The translations under genes and the position numbers were made by a program. From NCBI GenBank assembly GCA_003254885.1, contig QANT01003103.1, forward strand, positions 1 through 64,000: a stretch of DNA of 64,000 nt, given 5' to 3'. The stretch is from Purshia tridentata. Its lineage: Eukaryota; Streptophyta; Magnoliopsida; Rosales; Rosaceae. Position 1 is the stretch's first letter. The number at the start of each line of letters is the position of its first letter. The notes under the pieces are model-generated. The model was not told the DNA's origin. It saw only the letters and a program-made list of their open reading frames with translations, and made no database searches. Positions 31,606-44,800 of this stretch are shown one piece after another.

Positions 31606-34600
31606 TTAGTAGTCAAGAGAGCCCAAAGATGCAATCCCATTGCTCGAGTTTCTCAAGTCCTGTCGGCTCACATAGTCATCACAGGTGCTGCTACCATTGG
31701 AAAGCTTATGGCTTGGGGCAGAAGTCACACGAGTAAGGCCTTCCTTCCCCATTTGTTGCACTTCAAGTGGGGAAAGTATCTTGATATACCACACATTGTT
31801 AACAAACTCCCTGAAAATATGAGAAGAAATAAACATTATATCTCTAATGAATCATGAAAAGAATAGTTCAAAACTTCAGAAAACTGTTGCTTAAAGCTTG
31901 GTGATCTAGGCATCCGAAATAGAAACTTAAAAGTCTTGAAAATTTGAGAACAGTAAAGATTTAAGATACAGAATTTGACATACAGAATAAAACTGTTATA
32001 GTAGCTAGTTCTATAACACCAACTTACAAACAATAATTCAGGACGAAACATTTTTTGAAAAGACAATAATGATTGGAACTTGTAGGAAGCTCAAACTGTA
32101 TAATTGCCTATGTAAACAGTCATTGTGTACAATAACTTGCATGTATAAGCAAAATGACAGAATAAAATTTGAGACTTACTGCCAAGGGTCATCACCAAGG
32201 AGAAGAACATCATTCTCCCGGTCAACAAATACAAGCTGCCAGCCTGATCTCTGAGGGTCCTCTAATTGGCCTTCAAGGCCAAACATGCGTGCGAGCTCAC
32301 CGCGCAGCTCATCATAGCTGCTGAATTTAGAAATATCCAGTGATCTCCCAAAGGACCCCGACTTGTGAACCTGTCAAAATTGCACCATTCTAATCAACAA
32401 CAAATATGAACAAGTAATAATATGATCCAGAAGCACACAAGGCCAAACAAAAGCTTTGACAATGTCCATACATCTAACCATTTTGTAAAGTAATAAAACG
32501 CTTGCAAAACAATCACAATTATCTTACCTTCACAAAGGTTCTAGTTGGTGGATTTACTTGGTCCACATTTTCTGAAGACTGCAAGAAACCTGATTCATCT
32601 ACACAACTTGAAGTAGTCATGTCTGAATTAAGTGGAAAATCATTGCCTGTGGCACTATTATAATTTGAAGCACCAAATGGCATGGACAATGAGTCATTTC
32701 CATTGTCAATATTTCTCAGGTTTGGAATCCCATTCTGCAGCATAAGAGATGAGGAATCAATGTTAACCCCAAACAAAAGATTGCTTTGGGGATCAGTAGC
32801 ACCATGGAATGTGGAGTACTCTCTACCAGGAAATGGAGGCAAGGTAGTGAGCTCAGAGACATTTGACTGTGGTGTTCCTAACTGTTCCACCTGGGGCAGT
32901 ACACATTGAGCACCTCCAGATGCTAGCTGCGGTTCAACTGACATCTGCTTTGGTAACAAGGAAGAAGGGATTACAGAGTTGGATCCACTCAAGTTATGTA
33001 AGTGGGATGCTCCATCCTGCGTTAGCGAACCTAGTATACTATGTATAGGGGGAACATCAGTTGAAGATATAGGATTTCCAACAGGATCAGGGAAGCTCTG
33101 CTGCTGAGGGTGTGAAGGGATAGCCTGCAGAGATGCGGACTGGGATTGAGTGGCTGACGCAAAATTAGATAGAGCAGACATGACATTTGGGATCTGCTGC
33201 TGAACAGACAACTGGTGCAGATGCTGGGATTGCTGAAGCTGCTGTTGTTGCTGCTGCTGCTGAAGCTGCTGCTGCTGCTGCTGTTGCTGTTGTTGTTGCT
33301 GCTGCTGCTGCTGCAGCTGCTGTTGATGGTGCTGTTGCCTCTGATCATTATATGGATGGTAACGCTGCAACTGCTGTTGCAAAAGCTGAGATTGAGCAGG
33401 AGCTTGGTTTTCTTGAAAGCTCTGAAGAAAATTATTTTGAGATTGAGACTGCGGTAGAATCTGTCTCTGAAGCAAAGCAGCAGGCCCATTGGAAACGTTT
33501 GAAGATTGTTGGAATGGCAGCAGAGACTGTGAAGAACATTTTGGAGAATCCACTCCCCTCATTTCTTGAAGTGCAGCAGCTGCCATTGCTTGATATACAT
33601 CAGATTGTAGACCTGCCATAGAAGCATCAAGCCTTGGCTGCATCCAGGGTGAAACCCCATATCCCTGGAAATTCAAAGATTGAATCCCCTGATCTCCAAC
33701 CCCTCCTTGAAGCCACATCATTGGGGAATTAATGCCCATATCACCTTCTTTGAGTGCTGAATAGAACATACCAATGAGTATAAGAGGGGAAAAAAAGAAG
33801 TTGAGAAGAAGACATCATGTGTTCGTCAAGTGAAAAACCAAAAATACCGTGCAAAGAGGGAATTCCTGATGGCCATGGTCGCTTCAGTCTGAGGGGGAAT
33901 GGGGATGGATACATAGGGAATGTTGTTAGTGGTTCAATTTCCCACAATGAAACTCTTGGCTGCCTCTCCCCTGCAGTGGATTCATCCCAGCCAACCTGCA
34001 TTATCAGAAATAAGTTCAAAAACCACACTTCATCTGACAAAGTAAAGAACTGACCACCTCTCTATTAAAAAATTGTTAAATTTATAATGGTGAAATATTA
34101 GAATTTTATGAGGATCAAAATCACCAAATGCTCCTAACAAACCTTTACAGAGCGCCAATGTGAATTAGGCCAGCGAACAGGATCTAAATCACTGATGCCA
34201 GTTATTGTACCCATGTATCTGGGGGGAACAACAGAAGAAAGAAACATAACCCAGTGAATAGAGGTTGAGCAGTTACCTTTTACTGTAAATGTCAGAGTAC
34301 AAAGGAATGAAATATTTAGCACATACTATGATAGAAAAACAGATATGCAATTTGTTCATGAATATATATACCCTTCAAGTGTGGGATCCCATATTTATGG
34401 GATCCCTCATGGGGGCTCATTCCATATAGTATTTAAACGATCCAAACCGTTTATTTATATAAGCAACTTTAAATATAATGAAGATAGAAATTCTGCAGCA
34501 GTAAAAGTGTGAAAGGGATAAGCAACTCAACTCAACAAATGTAGCAGCATAAAATTATTATTTACTCCAGTACAACTAGATATGAGATAATTGAACAACT

Positions 34601-37600
34601 TTACCTGAAACATGCGTCACCGAAGTGCACTATATGAACTAAAACAATATCAAGTTCTATGCATAGCAAGAATTGGAAAAATGTAAAATACTACGAAGCA
34701 CAGATTCTGAGGTTAGACCTTTTGACATCAATCAATTGAAATATAATCAGCTAACAACCAAAGAAAGAAAAAAAAAGGAGTGAAATTTCTACATAAAGAA
34801 AGAAAACCTATAAAATTCAAAACTTCCTGGATTCAAAACACCATGTCTTTCTCTAAATGGATTATATCTATTAGAAGTAAATAATTTTGCTTGAAGGCTA
34901 GCTTGCATAACCAATGAAATAAATGCTATTAAAAGCCATATATAGAATTACAAAGAGAATTGACCTACCGACGGACGCTTGACTCTTCCGTCTCAAACAG
35001 CATCCTAAATCGCATGCCCACAGAAACCCGCGTATGATAGACAGCTTTAACATACTTGGCCAGGGGTATCACAAATTCAGATGGACTAGCCCTGCGTCGT
35101 AAGCAACTTGAATAATGATATGTAATAGTAGCAAAAATTTTAATCTGGAGCAGTAGCAGATACTCACCTCGGATTATAAAATATAGTAAAGCGACTATTT
35201 GTTGCAGCTGCATGAGCTGCAGCAGCAAGAAGACCAATGTGCATACTATCACTTGACAAAACCGATGAGGGCATAACAGTTTGGGGACGATTTGCTCGCC
35301 GAATACCCAAGAGCAACTGATTCTTTTCATTCCTGATTGAAGAACACACATATAGAGGGGAGAAAATGATTACCATAATGTTATTAAAAGGTGACTTTCC
35401 TAACCCTAAGCCCTTATATTAGAGGTGGAACTAAGTGAAATGCTTTTCTTGGTGGCTGTCCCACACATAACATATACAGGTCCCACAGAAAAGATTGAGC
35501 TGCTTCATATTTTTTGACCTAATAAATCTCACTAAACCCACTCCCTCCCACCAAAAAAAGAATCCTCATAAAGAACAAAATAGCAAATAAAACCTACCAA
35601 ATAAAAAGGACTGAATCACCAGCAACAAGTCGTTTAGCACTCACGAAAACACTCCATCCAGTCGTGAGAAGATGCCTCTTGGGCTGGCCTGCGCATTTTC
35701 AAAGGGGAAAACAATTAGAAGCCAGAATTACATGTTTAGATTTCCATTACAGTCCTACCCATCAATTTTGTTAGACTTTCTAACAGGGAAACAGCAGAAA
35801 CAATAAGAAAATTGAGAAAGGAAGACTTTCTAACAGGGAAAAATAATTTTATGGACTTGTTTCCCAATAAGGATTTCACAGATCCTTCTCTAATCCATCT
35901 CTCTTACAAGAAGCATACCCAATATGCGCTTGCAATTCTTAGCTTACAACCTATTGCAGGAAAAATTATTGTGTGTAGCCTATTGTAGCAAGAATTGAGA
36001 AACAAAAAAAAAAAAAAGTAGATGTTGCTCACGCCAGTAAATACAGAATCTCTCTAAACCTTTCATTTTTTGACAATTAGAACCAGCAAATGTGTGATAC
36101 CACTGCCCTCAGTGGTATTACATCTAAGCTAGAGCAGCACTTGAAGAATGCTATAATTAGAATGAAACATGATAAAAGAGTAATGACATTGAAAGGAGAT
36201 CCAAAACAGAATTCTCAACAAATCCTTACACACCTCGAAATATATGTCTGAATTTCCATTCATTATCATGAAGATCCCTTGCAATTAGTTCCTGAGCTGG
36301 GGGCTGCTGTGAGTAATCCTGAAGGAATTATAAAAATAGGATGAATGAAACAAAGTTCATGAGGTGAAAACATGAAAAAAAAAAAAAAAATGATCAAATG
36401 ACTCAATGTAAAGGTGACCTACAAGAGGAGGAAAGACTTTTTCAGCTGCACGGCGAGGTACAGAGAATCCTCCATGCGTGCTAGTATCACTTGCAGTCAA
36501 AGTTTTACAAAAATAGTTGGTTGGCTGTTTGCTGGGAGTACCCAACTCTGCAGGCAGTAGGTATACATCCTTTTGCTCTTGCTACAAAATAGTTTGTGTC
36601 AAGACATGACAAAATGACTTGACTCACAAAGTCAGAAGTCAGAAAGAGCAGAGTACATTACCGGACTTAATGGTTGTAGGGTCATTTGAGCATATACTTC
36701 ATCTGTCTCCACATCTGCCTGTACCATACAAAATCAAACATTTTAAGAAGCAGCCCATGAGTTTGGCCCAGAGAAGATGTAAACAGGTTGAAACTTACAT
36801 GCATTGTCACATTGTGAAGCTGACAAATTAGTTGTGGAGGCAGGTTTGGGTAATTGGGAATATGGGCATCCACTTCCTTGTTGGTTGATGCAGCAACCTG
36901 TACAACAAACACCAAGAATTAATAGCAATCAGTGAATACACTCTGGAAAATTCAAAACGATACCATGTTAGGATATTAGAAGCTTCAGCTATCCAAGCAA
37001 CATTTTTGTACTCAAAAGTTTTAGATAATGTTAAAGTAACCGAGGTAATGATTTGTAAAATGCATAAGATAGAAAGTTTTAAATAAACACCATGTAAAAT
37101 ATCAAACAAAAAATGTCAAGGAAGAAATTAATAGGAAAAACAAAAACTGTAAATCATCCTAGCACAGACCTATAATTACGCAATATCCTATCATAATTCA
37201 TTATCCAGACCACAAGAATCACTTATCTTATGAAGAACTGCTCTCAATGATCTACATAAAATTGACCCACTTCAAAGTTACTATTTGACAAGAATTAAGA
37301 CAATGGTAACAAGAAACTACGCCCTTGAATCAAAAAACAACCAAAGTTCTGATTCCAAAAACTGCAGACCCCAATATATGTTTTGGACTGATACCATTCA
37401 GCAGGAAAAATTTGAATTGAAGAATAAATAAGATAATGATCCAGTTGTACTAACCTGCTCACTGTGACCCTGGGGAAAGTAGACTACACGACTTCCAAGA
37501 GGAGGCAGAGAAACCAGAGGCCCGGCACACGCATGCCATAGCTCGGAATTTAAACATTTCTTCTCCCCTGCACATAGTTTCTATGCTTGCATGAATGTGC

Positions 37601-38189
37601 ATGACATAAAAATCCATACTCCATAGCATTAAAATCATATCCACTAACTGAAGATAGGAAGCCACAAAATTCAAAATGCATCCCTAGGTAGTGATCAAGG
37701 AAAGGCATCGAGTTCATTCTTTTACAGGTGTAACCAACTTCAATCTTTAATCCCAACAAACATTATGGGTAGTTAAGATAATTATAAAACAGTGAATGTA
37801 TGATTAGTCGCCTCAAATTCAATTTCTCAAACAGACAAGTAACATATGCATAAAATGTGACTTCATTTGCCCTGAAATAGCTCTGTGAAGACACAAAAGT
37901 AGTGAATGGATATGCACTAGGCCTGTTCAGGGACTGTAATTACCCAAATCCACATATAACAATTGTATAAAGCGTGGGGTCAGTCATTTTCAACTAAATT
38001 ACAAACAAAAGGAGCAAAGAAGCATGCAGGATAATTTCTAAAATAAACGCAAGCATACACAAGCAAAAACAATTAATTAACCAACACTTTGAAGAACTAA
38101 AACTTTTACCAAATAAAGCACAAAAAGTGTTTACCTTCCTGAGGCTGATGATTAAACCCCGAAGACGACGAAGAAGAAGAAAGTCTCAT
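31606..38189 (-). CDS. ARF6: Auxin response factor 6 (ARF6-like)
   Basis: Fourteen coding exons: 38189-38135, 37567-37455, 36897-36799, 36718-36662, 36581-36423, 36318-36234, 35688-35598, 35332-35168, 35091-34969, 34218-34143, 33995-33848, 33756-32528, 32370-32180 and 31810-31606, 931 aa. Domains: dimerisation start ([13 protein letters not shown]), B3 DNA-binding domain at about 128-230 ([29 protein letters not shown]), auxin-response domain at about 250-340 ([20 protein letters not shown]), a Gln-rich activating middle region encoded by exon 12, and a C-terminal PB1 domain (about 798-885) with a basic [10 protein letters not shown] face and an acidic [14 protein letters not shown] face. The C-terminal NGIAS ending favours ARF6 over ARF8. 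It is a nuclear transcription activator for auxin responses in flower and hypocotyl growth. A miR167-type site lies in exon 13. Confidence 0.95.
32231..32251 (-). promoter_or_regulatory. miR167 target site in ARF6
   Basis: The sense strand reads GAGATCAGGCTGGCAGCTTG followed by T, the known ARF6/ARF8 site complementary to miR167. It lies in the coding sequence for the PB1 domain (RSGWQL). Pairing implies post-transcriptional down-regulation of this mRNA. Confidence 0.9.
33229..33329 (-). repeat. CAG/CAA repeat encoding polyglutamine in ARF6
   Basis: Dense CAG and CAA codons in exon 12 give glutamine runs broken by a few leucines, the longest about 16 Q. Such tracts are usual in activating ARFs. 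The antisense strand gives long Leu- or Ala-rich open frames that are artefacts. Confidence 0.9.
34371..34460. mobile_element. Partial MITE end in ARF6 intron 9
   Basis: CCCTTCAAGTGTGGGATCCC and the following 80 bases match one end of the MITE at 9383-9780 (shared CTCATGGGGG, CATTCCATA and ATTTAAACGAT segments). The opposite end was not found, so it is a truncated member. Confidence 0.65.
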
Positions 38190-39986
38190 TCTTCAAAAAA
38201 TCTGAAAAGCAAACTCCTTTCACCACCAACTGAAATCCCCCTCAGCCTCAGTAGAGCCAATCCCAACTTCAACAAAGATTGAAATACCAGTCCTTCACCT
38301 CCCTATTATTCCTCACACATATAAGCACCCATTACTCAACTCCTTGACCTATATATCACCAAATGCAGTGAAAGCAAGCCCACCCCCCCCACCCCCCCAA
38401 GCCAAAAACCAGAAAATATCAGCTACACCCTCACAAAAATATCATCCAAAACCAGTCCCAATACAGAAGACAACCTCTCTCACCCTCATACGCAACAGAT
38501 CTTCTTCAGCCCACCAAAAGCCACCACATTCAGCCTAACAACAACCCAAACCCCCTAACTAACAGCTTCAAGCTCAGAAATCTATGAGCACTTGCAAGCT
38601 TCACAGAAACCCTAGACTACCCAGATCTCAGAAATTGAACAGTAACTTAGCAAGTGAGCTTAAACAGAGAATGAGGGAAAGCTTACTTAGCTGAGGGTGA
38701 CATTTACCAAAGCACCGATTTGACTGTGAAAGACCCTAGCTTGTTAGCTAGCTGAGCTTGTTAGCTATGCTATGCTTGTGGAGCTGAGAGAGAAAGAGAA
38801 CGAGGTGAGCTTTATTGGTCTTCGTTGAGGGCTTGTTTGGTCTACCGATCAATTAATACAGTGGTAATTATTGATGGTGGGGTAATGTAATGTTCATAGG
38901 GATGGCTGTCAGAAGCAAATAGAAATTGAAAGACCAAAATCTAACAATTCTCCCCATTTTACCCTACATTTCTTGCCCTTTTTGCCATCTTGGCCATACC
39001 CTCTAGCATTCCTTTTTCTTCTATTTTTCTCCCCACCATTCAATTTTTTTTTCATTCCTGTTTTTGGATTTGCCAATTTTTTTCATTGTATCTTTTGGGA
39101 AAATTTGATCCTTAAAAGGGAAAGATGATTGGATTATCATTGTTGTGTCAAAATGAATAAATAAATTGGAAAATGGAATTCAATTAAATTTTGCATTTGT
39201 AGTGAACTTCACTAGCCCCTATTGTTTTCTCCATAAAGCTTTGATCGACCTTCCTTAAATATCAGGTTGGGAGACTTAATTTGTACATGATTTAAGTTCA
39301 AATACCACTAATAAATGGAACTTTTCCATGTGTGCCCACTAGTGGAAATTTCCATAGAAGGTTTGCTTTAATTAATGGGTTGTCATGGTTGCTGGTTTTA
39401 GTTCATTGTATCAATCACTTAGTACCTAAATTTTCACTTCAATCCTAATTGCCATAAATTAGTGGTAAAAGACATGTATTTTACCAACACCGAGTCTTTG
39501 TGGTAAGCATGAAATAAAGTATTTGTTTAACTCATCATTGTAAAAAATTTTTACATACAACAAGTATATATAATGTTTTTTTTTTCCTATAAAAACATTT
39601 CGTGTAGTGATCAGTTATTAAAAGAAGAAGAAGTTGAATGCAAAAGTCTTCTGATTGATCCTATTGAAGATTATACATCTTTAGTTCAGGTATGTCTAAG
39701 TTCTAGAACTCTAAAGTAATTTGGAGAAATCCAAGATAAGAATATTATATTATATAATTGTGAGAGAGAGATCCGGCCACAGATATTAAAATTTCTTATT
39801 TTATTAAAGACAATATTATCTCATACATAACAAGTAGTTGAATAAACTAAGAACATAGCATGGCTCTCTAGTGAGAACCATATCTTGACCACATTCAACA
39901 AAGCAAGATGTCGCTGCTGAGAAGATAGCAACCCCAATGCTCCTCTCTTTATTTAAACTCGATCACTCAATCTGTACCCATGATTT
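38190..39986. other. ARF6 leader and promoter; 3' flank of the nsLTP gene
   Basis: About 38190-38780 looks like the long 5' leader of ARF6 (C/A-rich on the plus strand, with C runs near 38385). Further out the sequence is AT-rich promoter and then the lipid-transfer gene's 3' side. No other gene is supported. Confidence 0.45.
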
Positions 39987-40505
39987 TTATTGAACACTGT
40001 CCAGAGAAAAACAAAAACATTAGCATTAGAGGAAATTTGATACGACATTTTCTACCATAATTCTAATAAAAATAAAACTCGGGTGTCACATATATTAGAG
40101 ATGTAATATATAGTGAGATACTAAAATATGGTTGGTCTAACATTAGTTATAAACTTACTCGTTGCAGTTGACATTCTTTGAAATGGGAATATCTGTTTGA
40201 ATGTGACACTTAGTCGGAAGTGCAGTAGCAGCATCTTCCTTCAAGTCTGGGAAGCGACTTGCGGCTTCCTTAAGGCATTCACAGGCTGCACGCCTATCGT
40301 TAGTGGTTGGGGTGATCTGTTTGAGACCTGACACCCCGTTGCAACACGCCACGGTAGGGTTACCAGCCCCGGTCGTGAGGTACGGGATGCAGGGAGCAAC
40401 AGATGAATCCACTTGTTGGCAGCTGATGACTGCCTCTCCTGGCTGCACCATCACCAACATGGCCAGCACCACCATCACTGCAGCCACAACAACAACACCC
40501 TTCAT
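39987..40505 (-). CDS. Non-specific lipid transfer protein, type 1
   Basis: Exon 1 (40505-40159) and a tiny exon 2 (39996-39987) give 118 aa. A secretory signal of about 25 residues (MVVLAMLVMVQPGEA) precedes a mature domain with the eight-cysteine pattern C-C-CC-CXC-C-C (ISC, APC, ACC, ACEC, KC, NC). Type 1 nsLTPs are small secreted proteins that carry lipids in a hydrophobic cavity and act in cutin deposition and defence (PR-14 class). If the intron were not removed the reading would stop after NCNE; splicing at GA|GTAAGT to CAG|TGTTCAATAA gives the family-like end NCNDVQ. A TATA box stands 80 bp upstream of the ATG. Confidence 0.9.
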
Positions 40506-40584
40506 CTTTATATGTTTGAGATATTACCTTAATGTTGAGCTTGATTTCTTATGTATGATTTTGCTAGGTATAGGGTTTGAGGGG

Positions 40585-40592
40585 TATTTATA
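40585..40592 (-). promoter_or_regulatory. Putative TATA box of the nsLTP gene
   Basis: TATAAATA on the minus strand, 80 bp upstream of the ATG at 40505, followed by a short leader. Confidence 0.6.
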
Positions 40593-41073
40593 GTTGCCAA
40601 TGCTGGATGTGTCCAAAATGGGCGACGGGATTATTAGTGTGAGCACCGTTATAGTGCTTTGGCTTCTTATTCTTATATAGCAAAGTAAAGCAGGCTTTGC
40701 ATGCTCTTTGTCTCTTCTCTTTGTGAGGTTTTGAAGCATGGTTCATGTTCGAATGTTTTTAGCACACTACATGCCAAGGGCATTACAATTGTTTTCTTTA
40801 CAAGAAAGTGAATAGCTCTGGTCTTGCTGACGAGTGTTCATGTCTTGCTTATAAATGTTAAGAGTAAGGTTAGAAGGACACATTGTATCACTTTATGCAG
40901 TAGTTAATGTGTTAATTAACAATTTATCATATTAATTGATATAGCAAGTACCAGTACGTAACCATCAACTGTCACATCTTAATATGATTAAAAATTGTGA
41001 TTTATTTGGTATTACCTAAGTAAAAGTTACTCCGAATACAATTTTATTCTTGTCGAAAAAACCCAAAAAATTA

Positions 41074-41452
41074 GACCCTATGATTATTGAGGTTAACCTA
41101 ACATTTGAGTCGAGATTACTTATGTTGTATTAACCTGTTTTGAATACAGAATTGGGTACGACCGTATGATTATTTAGGCTACTTAATTGTACTTGTACAT
41201 GGAGGACTGGAAACTAATCGGGCCAGGGTGTGTTTAGTTGGGTTGAACAATAGGCCCATGTTTAACCCTATGATTATTGAGGTTAACCTAACATTTGAGC
41301 CGAGATTACTTATGTTGTATAACCTGTTTTGAATACAGAATTGGGTACGACCCTATGATTATTTAGGCTACTTAATTGCACTTGTACATGGGGGACTGGA
41401 AACTAATCGAGCCAGGCTGTGTTTAGTTGGGTTGAACAATAGGCCCATGTTT
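41074..41452. repeat. Tandem duplication, two units of about 190 bp
   Basis: The segment starting CCCTATGATTATTGAGGTTA at 41076 recurs at 41266, and both units run through GTTGAACAATAGGCCCATGT. The copies differ by a handful of substitutions and one-base indels, so the duplication is fairly recent. The unit also contains the CCTATGATTATT motif internally. No coding capacity. A smaller tandem pair (TTTCACACTGTTATTCATCC) lies at about 41800-41852. Confidence 0.85.
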
Positions 41453-41888
41453 TTTTCATTCTAGTTGTATGCTAGATAGGGCCCAAATTGGCCTTCCCGG
41501 CCCAATTGTAATAGGATGAAGAAGGCATAAACCTGAGTCCAAATTCATGTCTGAATGTGAATCACTAAATGTTTCCACAGCATTTCAGACAAAACAACAA
41601 AAGCACGCGACGCGCTTTTGCAATAATTTTCTTTCACATCACTATAGACAAAGATACTTTTACATGCAAAGCTAGCAACACAGTATCCAAAATCGACACC
41701 AGATGTATTTAAAAAATTTTCCTACCAATCGAGTAGCTAATACTGTGAGAAAATATTCATAAAGGACTTTTCTTTTCAATTTTGAGATGTTTGTTTTCCT
41801 TTCACACTGTTATTCATCCTTCCCACTTTCACACTGTTATTCATCCTTCCCACTATACAATTGATAAAACTATATAAATCATCAATGG

Positions 41889-44800
41889 TCAGCTTTTGAA
41901 GGATTCCTTAAGAGATTCTTCCATCCAAAAATTCCATGCTAACAATGCTGCCCCAATTGCAGGCTCTACCTGGTGTTCATTCAACAAATAAAACAAAATT
42001 GTAAAAAATATAAAAATTCAAACAGAAAGCATGTGTATTATATACAAGCATATGGATTTGTAGCTACTATGACCTTTAAGCAAATTGTAGGAACGATTAG
42101 CATTTTCTCACTGATTTTGGTTCCTTGCTTAGTCGATTGTGTTCATCCATTTTTTTTTCATGTATTCAAATTTTTTCTCATAGCAAAATGTAGAATTGAA
42201 ACTATAGTGACGGTAATCATTGTACTCAATAAGCCATCTTTGTAGCTAGCCCACACTACAAATCTCCTTTGCCTAAAATGTTAAAAGTTGAAGTTAGGCA
42301 TAAGATATGCTTACCTTAGGCCTAATCGGAACTGCCCCTGAGTAGTCCTTGGAGATGCAGTTAATGACTTCGTTTCCTATATCCCACCTCTTATTTGCTT
42401 CAAGAACACCACCAACCATGACGAGGGGAAAAGAATCTTTTCCATCTGCAATTATTTAAATATGAAAAACAAATGAATCAATACGCACAGCAGGGAATTA
42501 CTACGTCCAAGTATATAAACTCCTTAATACTGATAGCACATATAGAAATAGAATCCCTCATGTGGAGAAGGAATGGGCATAGCCCAAAGACATAAAACTT
42601 GAAAATTAAATAACCAAGCAAGGTATGGCTGTAGAGCTGTCACACATCATACTTCAAAAACACATTACATGGTCAAGAAGTAGGGAAAAATAGGCTTAAC
42701 TTTCACTAAGCATTCCTTCCTATTGTAAATAGAATCCCTCATATGGAGAAGGAATGGGCATAGCCCAAAGACATAAAACTTGAAAATTAAATAACCAAGC
42801 AAGGTATGGCTGTAGAGCTGTCACACCATCATAGTTCAAAAACACATTACATGGTCAAGAAGTAGGGAAAAATAGGCTTAACTCTCAGTAAGCATTCCTT
42901 CCTATTGTAAAGGGAGAGAGCAGAAAACAGAGTAAAGTTAACACATATGGTGTCAATCAACCAGAAAGACAATTAAACCCAAAGATAGATAGAAATGAAC
43001 TCTATACACATGCATTAAGGCCACGGCCCATGGGCAATAATTTGTCTGCTGGTATGCACTGTATTAAGAATTTTCTTATTTGCAACTGACTATTTGAATT
43101 AAATCTTTAGTAACAATTAAATGATAAACATTTTATGTCATCTTGCATAACCTCATGACTTATAATATATCATATAAATCGAAGAAAGAACTTCCTCTAA
43201 ATTGTTCAGTTATGTGTTTAGTATGTCACACCTGGACCACACAAGCCAAGTCTTTGAACAACAGCTTTCACACTTAACGCCAATTCTTGGACTGAATCAA
43301 ACAAGATCTTATTTGCAACCTCATCACCAGACTCTGCACAAGATACAACAACCGGAACAAGTGCTGCAATGCGAGCCCAAGATGGCTCTGCATAGGTCCA
43401 CCTAAAATCCAATAGAAAAAGATAGTTATTATTTGATATCCCATCAAATGACAGCCCTAATCCTCATTCATATCAGCTTATCATGTGAATTACAGTTTAG
43501 ATGTACAAATTGACTGGGCTCTCAGTTGATTTTTCTCAAGAAGGTTCGCAAAAGCATTTAGGGTATGAATGCATGCGTTAGGTTTTAGCTACTACAACAA
43601 GTGGAACTCTTTGTACATATTTGCAATACCTAACCCAGATTATTCAAGGGATTGCAGACAAAACATATTTATAGATTGATGGAACAAACCTTGTCATCTA
43701 TTTTCGCCAAAACTGCATAAAAGATTGGCTGCAGACTGTAAGATCCCAAACTGACAACTAGTAACATCACCAATATATGTGGTGATGATAATTATAAGTT
43801 TCAGATAGATACCCGATGAGTTCATCTGGAGAAGAAAGCTCAAGCTCCCCTAAAATACTAGATGTAAGCATTGTCTGTGGGCCACGACCATCATGGGCCC
43901 TTACTACCGCGGTTAATGCCTGTGCAGCAATTCCATAGCCACTGCAAGCAAACAAAATATTACTCATTCAAAACTGCTGGAAAGAGGAAAGAAAATATAG
44001 AGGAGAAAAAGAAGCCAGCATCCTTATTCAGAAAAATACATCCTGAATGCTATAAACTATCAGAATTCAACTCAAAACTGATAATATGTGTATTAGGCAT
44101 ATCAATTGATTGATCCAAGGCCATGAAATCTACGGGTCCATTCACCATTTTTGATGAGTGATTTCAGATCTAGGGATTTAGTTACTATTATATAGTTAAA
44201 TTGCTAACTTGGACTATGACAACCAATATGTACCTAGCTTTGAATTAGAACGAAAGAAAACACAAGGAATTTAAAATAATTCCTCAATTAAAGTTATTTT
44301 AAATAATTGTACCTAGTTATTTCAAATACATTCTATCTAATTTATCCTTATTGTCATATCCAAATCCCTTTTCTATAAATCACTCCTTCCAAATGGACCC
44401 TTATATCAAAGCACAATATTATTACGCAGCAAGCGATTATTAAATAAATAATGAGCATAATTACAGTACTGGACATATCTACTAGTCAATTTATAGACTC
44501 TGATAAGAAATGACAAGCAGGAAAGGGAAAAATCATCCATAAGGTTGGATAAAGCATTGACTAAATTTTCACCTATAGTTTTCATAAAATAGGAGCACAG
44601 AAATAAGTGCGGAGCAACAAGGCTATACCTTCCCCAATCACCTAAGGTGGGTCCTCCCCCAGCAGCCCGAGCTTGTCTACCGTCTTCTGTGAATCCATAT
44701 GCAATGGTACCCGTGCCCGCAATTAGAACACACCCATGAAGCTTTCCCATAGTTCCACACGCTAGAGCTGCCACAGCATCATTCTGGACATATAACCTTA

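Noticed and set aside
33187-33621. Long plus-strand frames rich in Ala or Leu opposite ARF6
   Set aside because: They are antisense readings of the CAG/CAA polyglutamine tract.
38344-38538. A Pro-rich plus-strand frame near ARF6
   Set aside because: It is low-complexity sequence on the strand opposite the ARF6 leader.
40155-40158. Single-exon nsLTP ending NCNE
   Set aside because: A canonical donor overlaps the stop and a downstream acceptor gives the usual family end.
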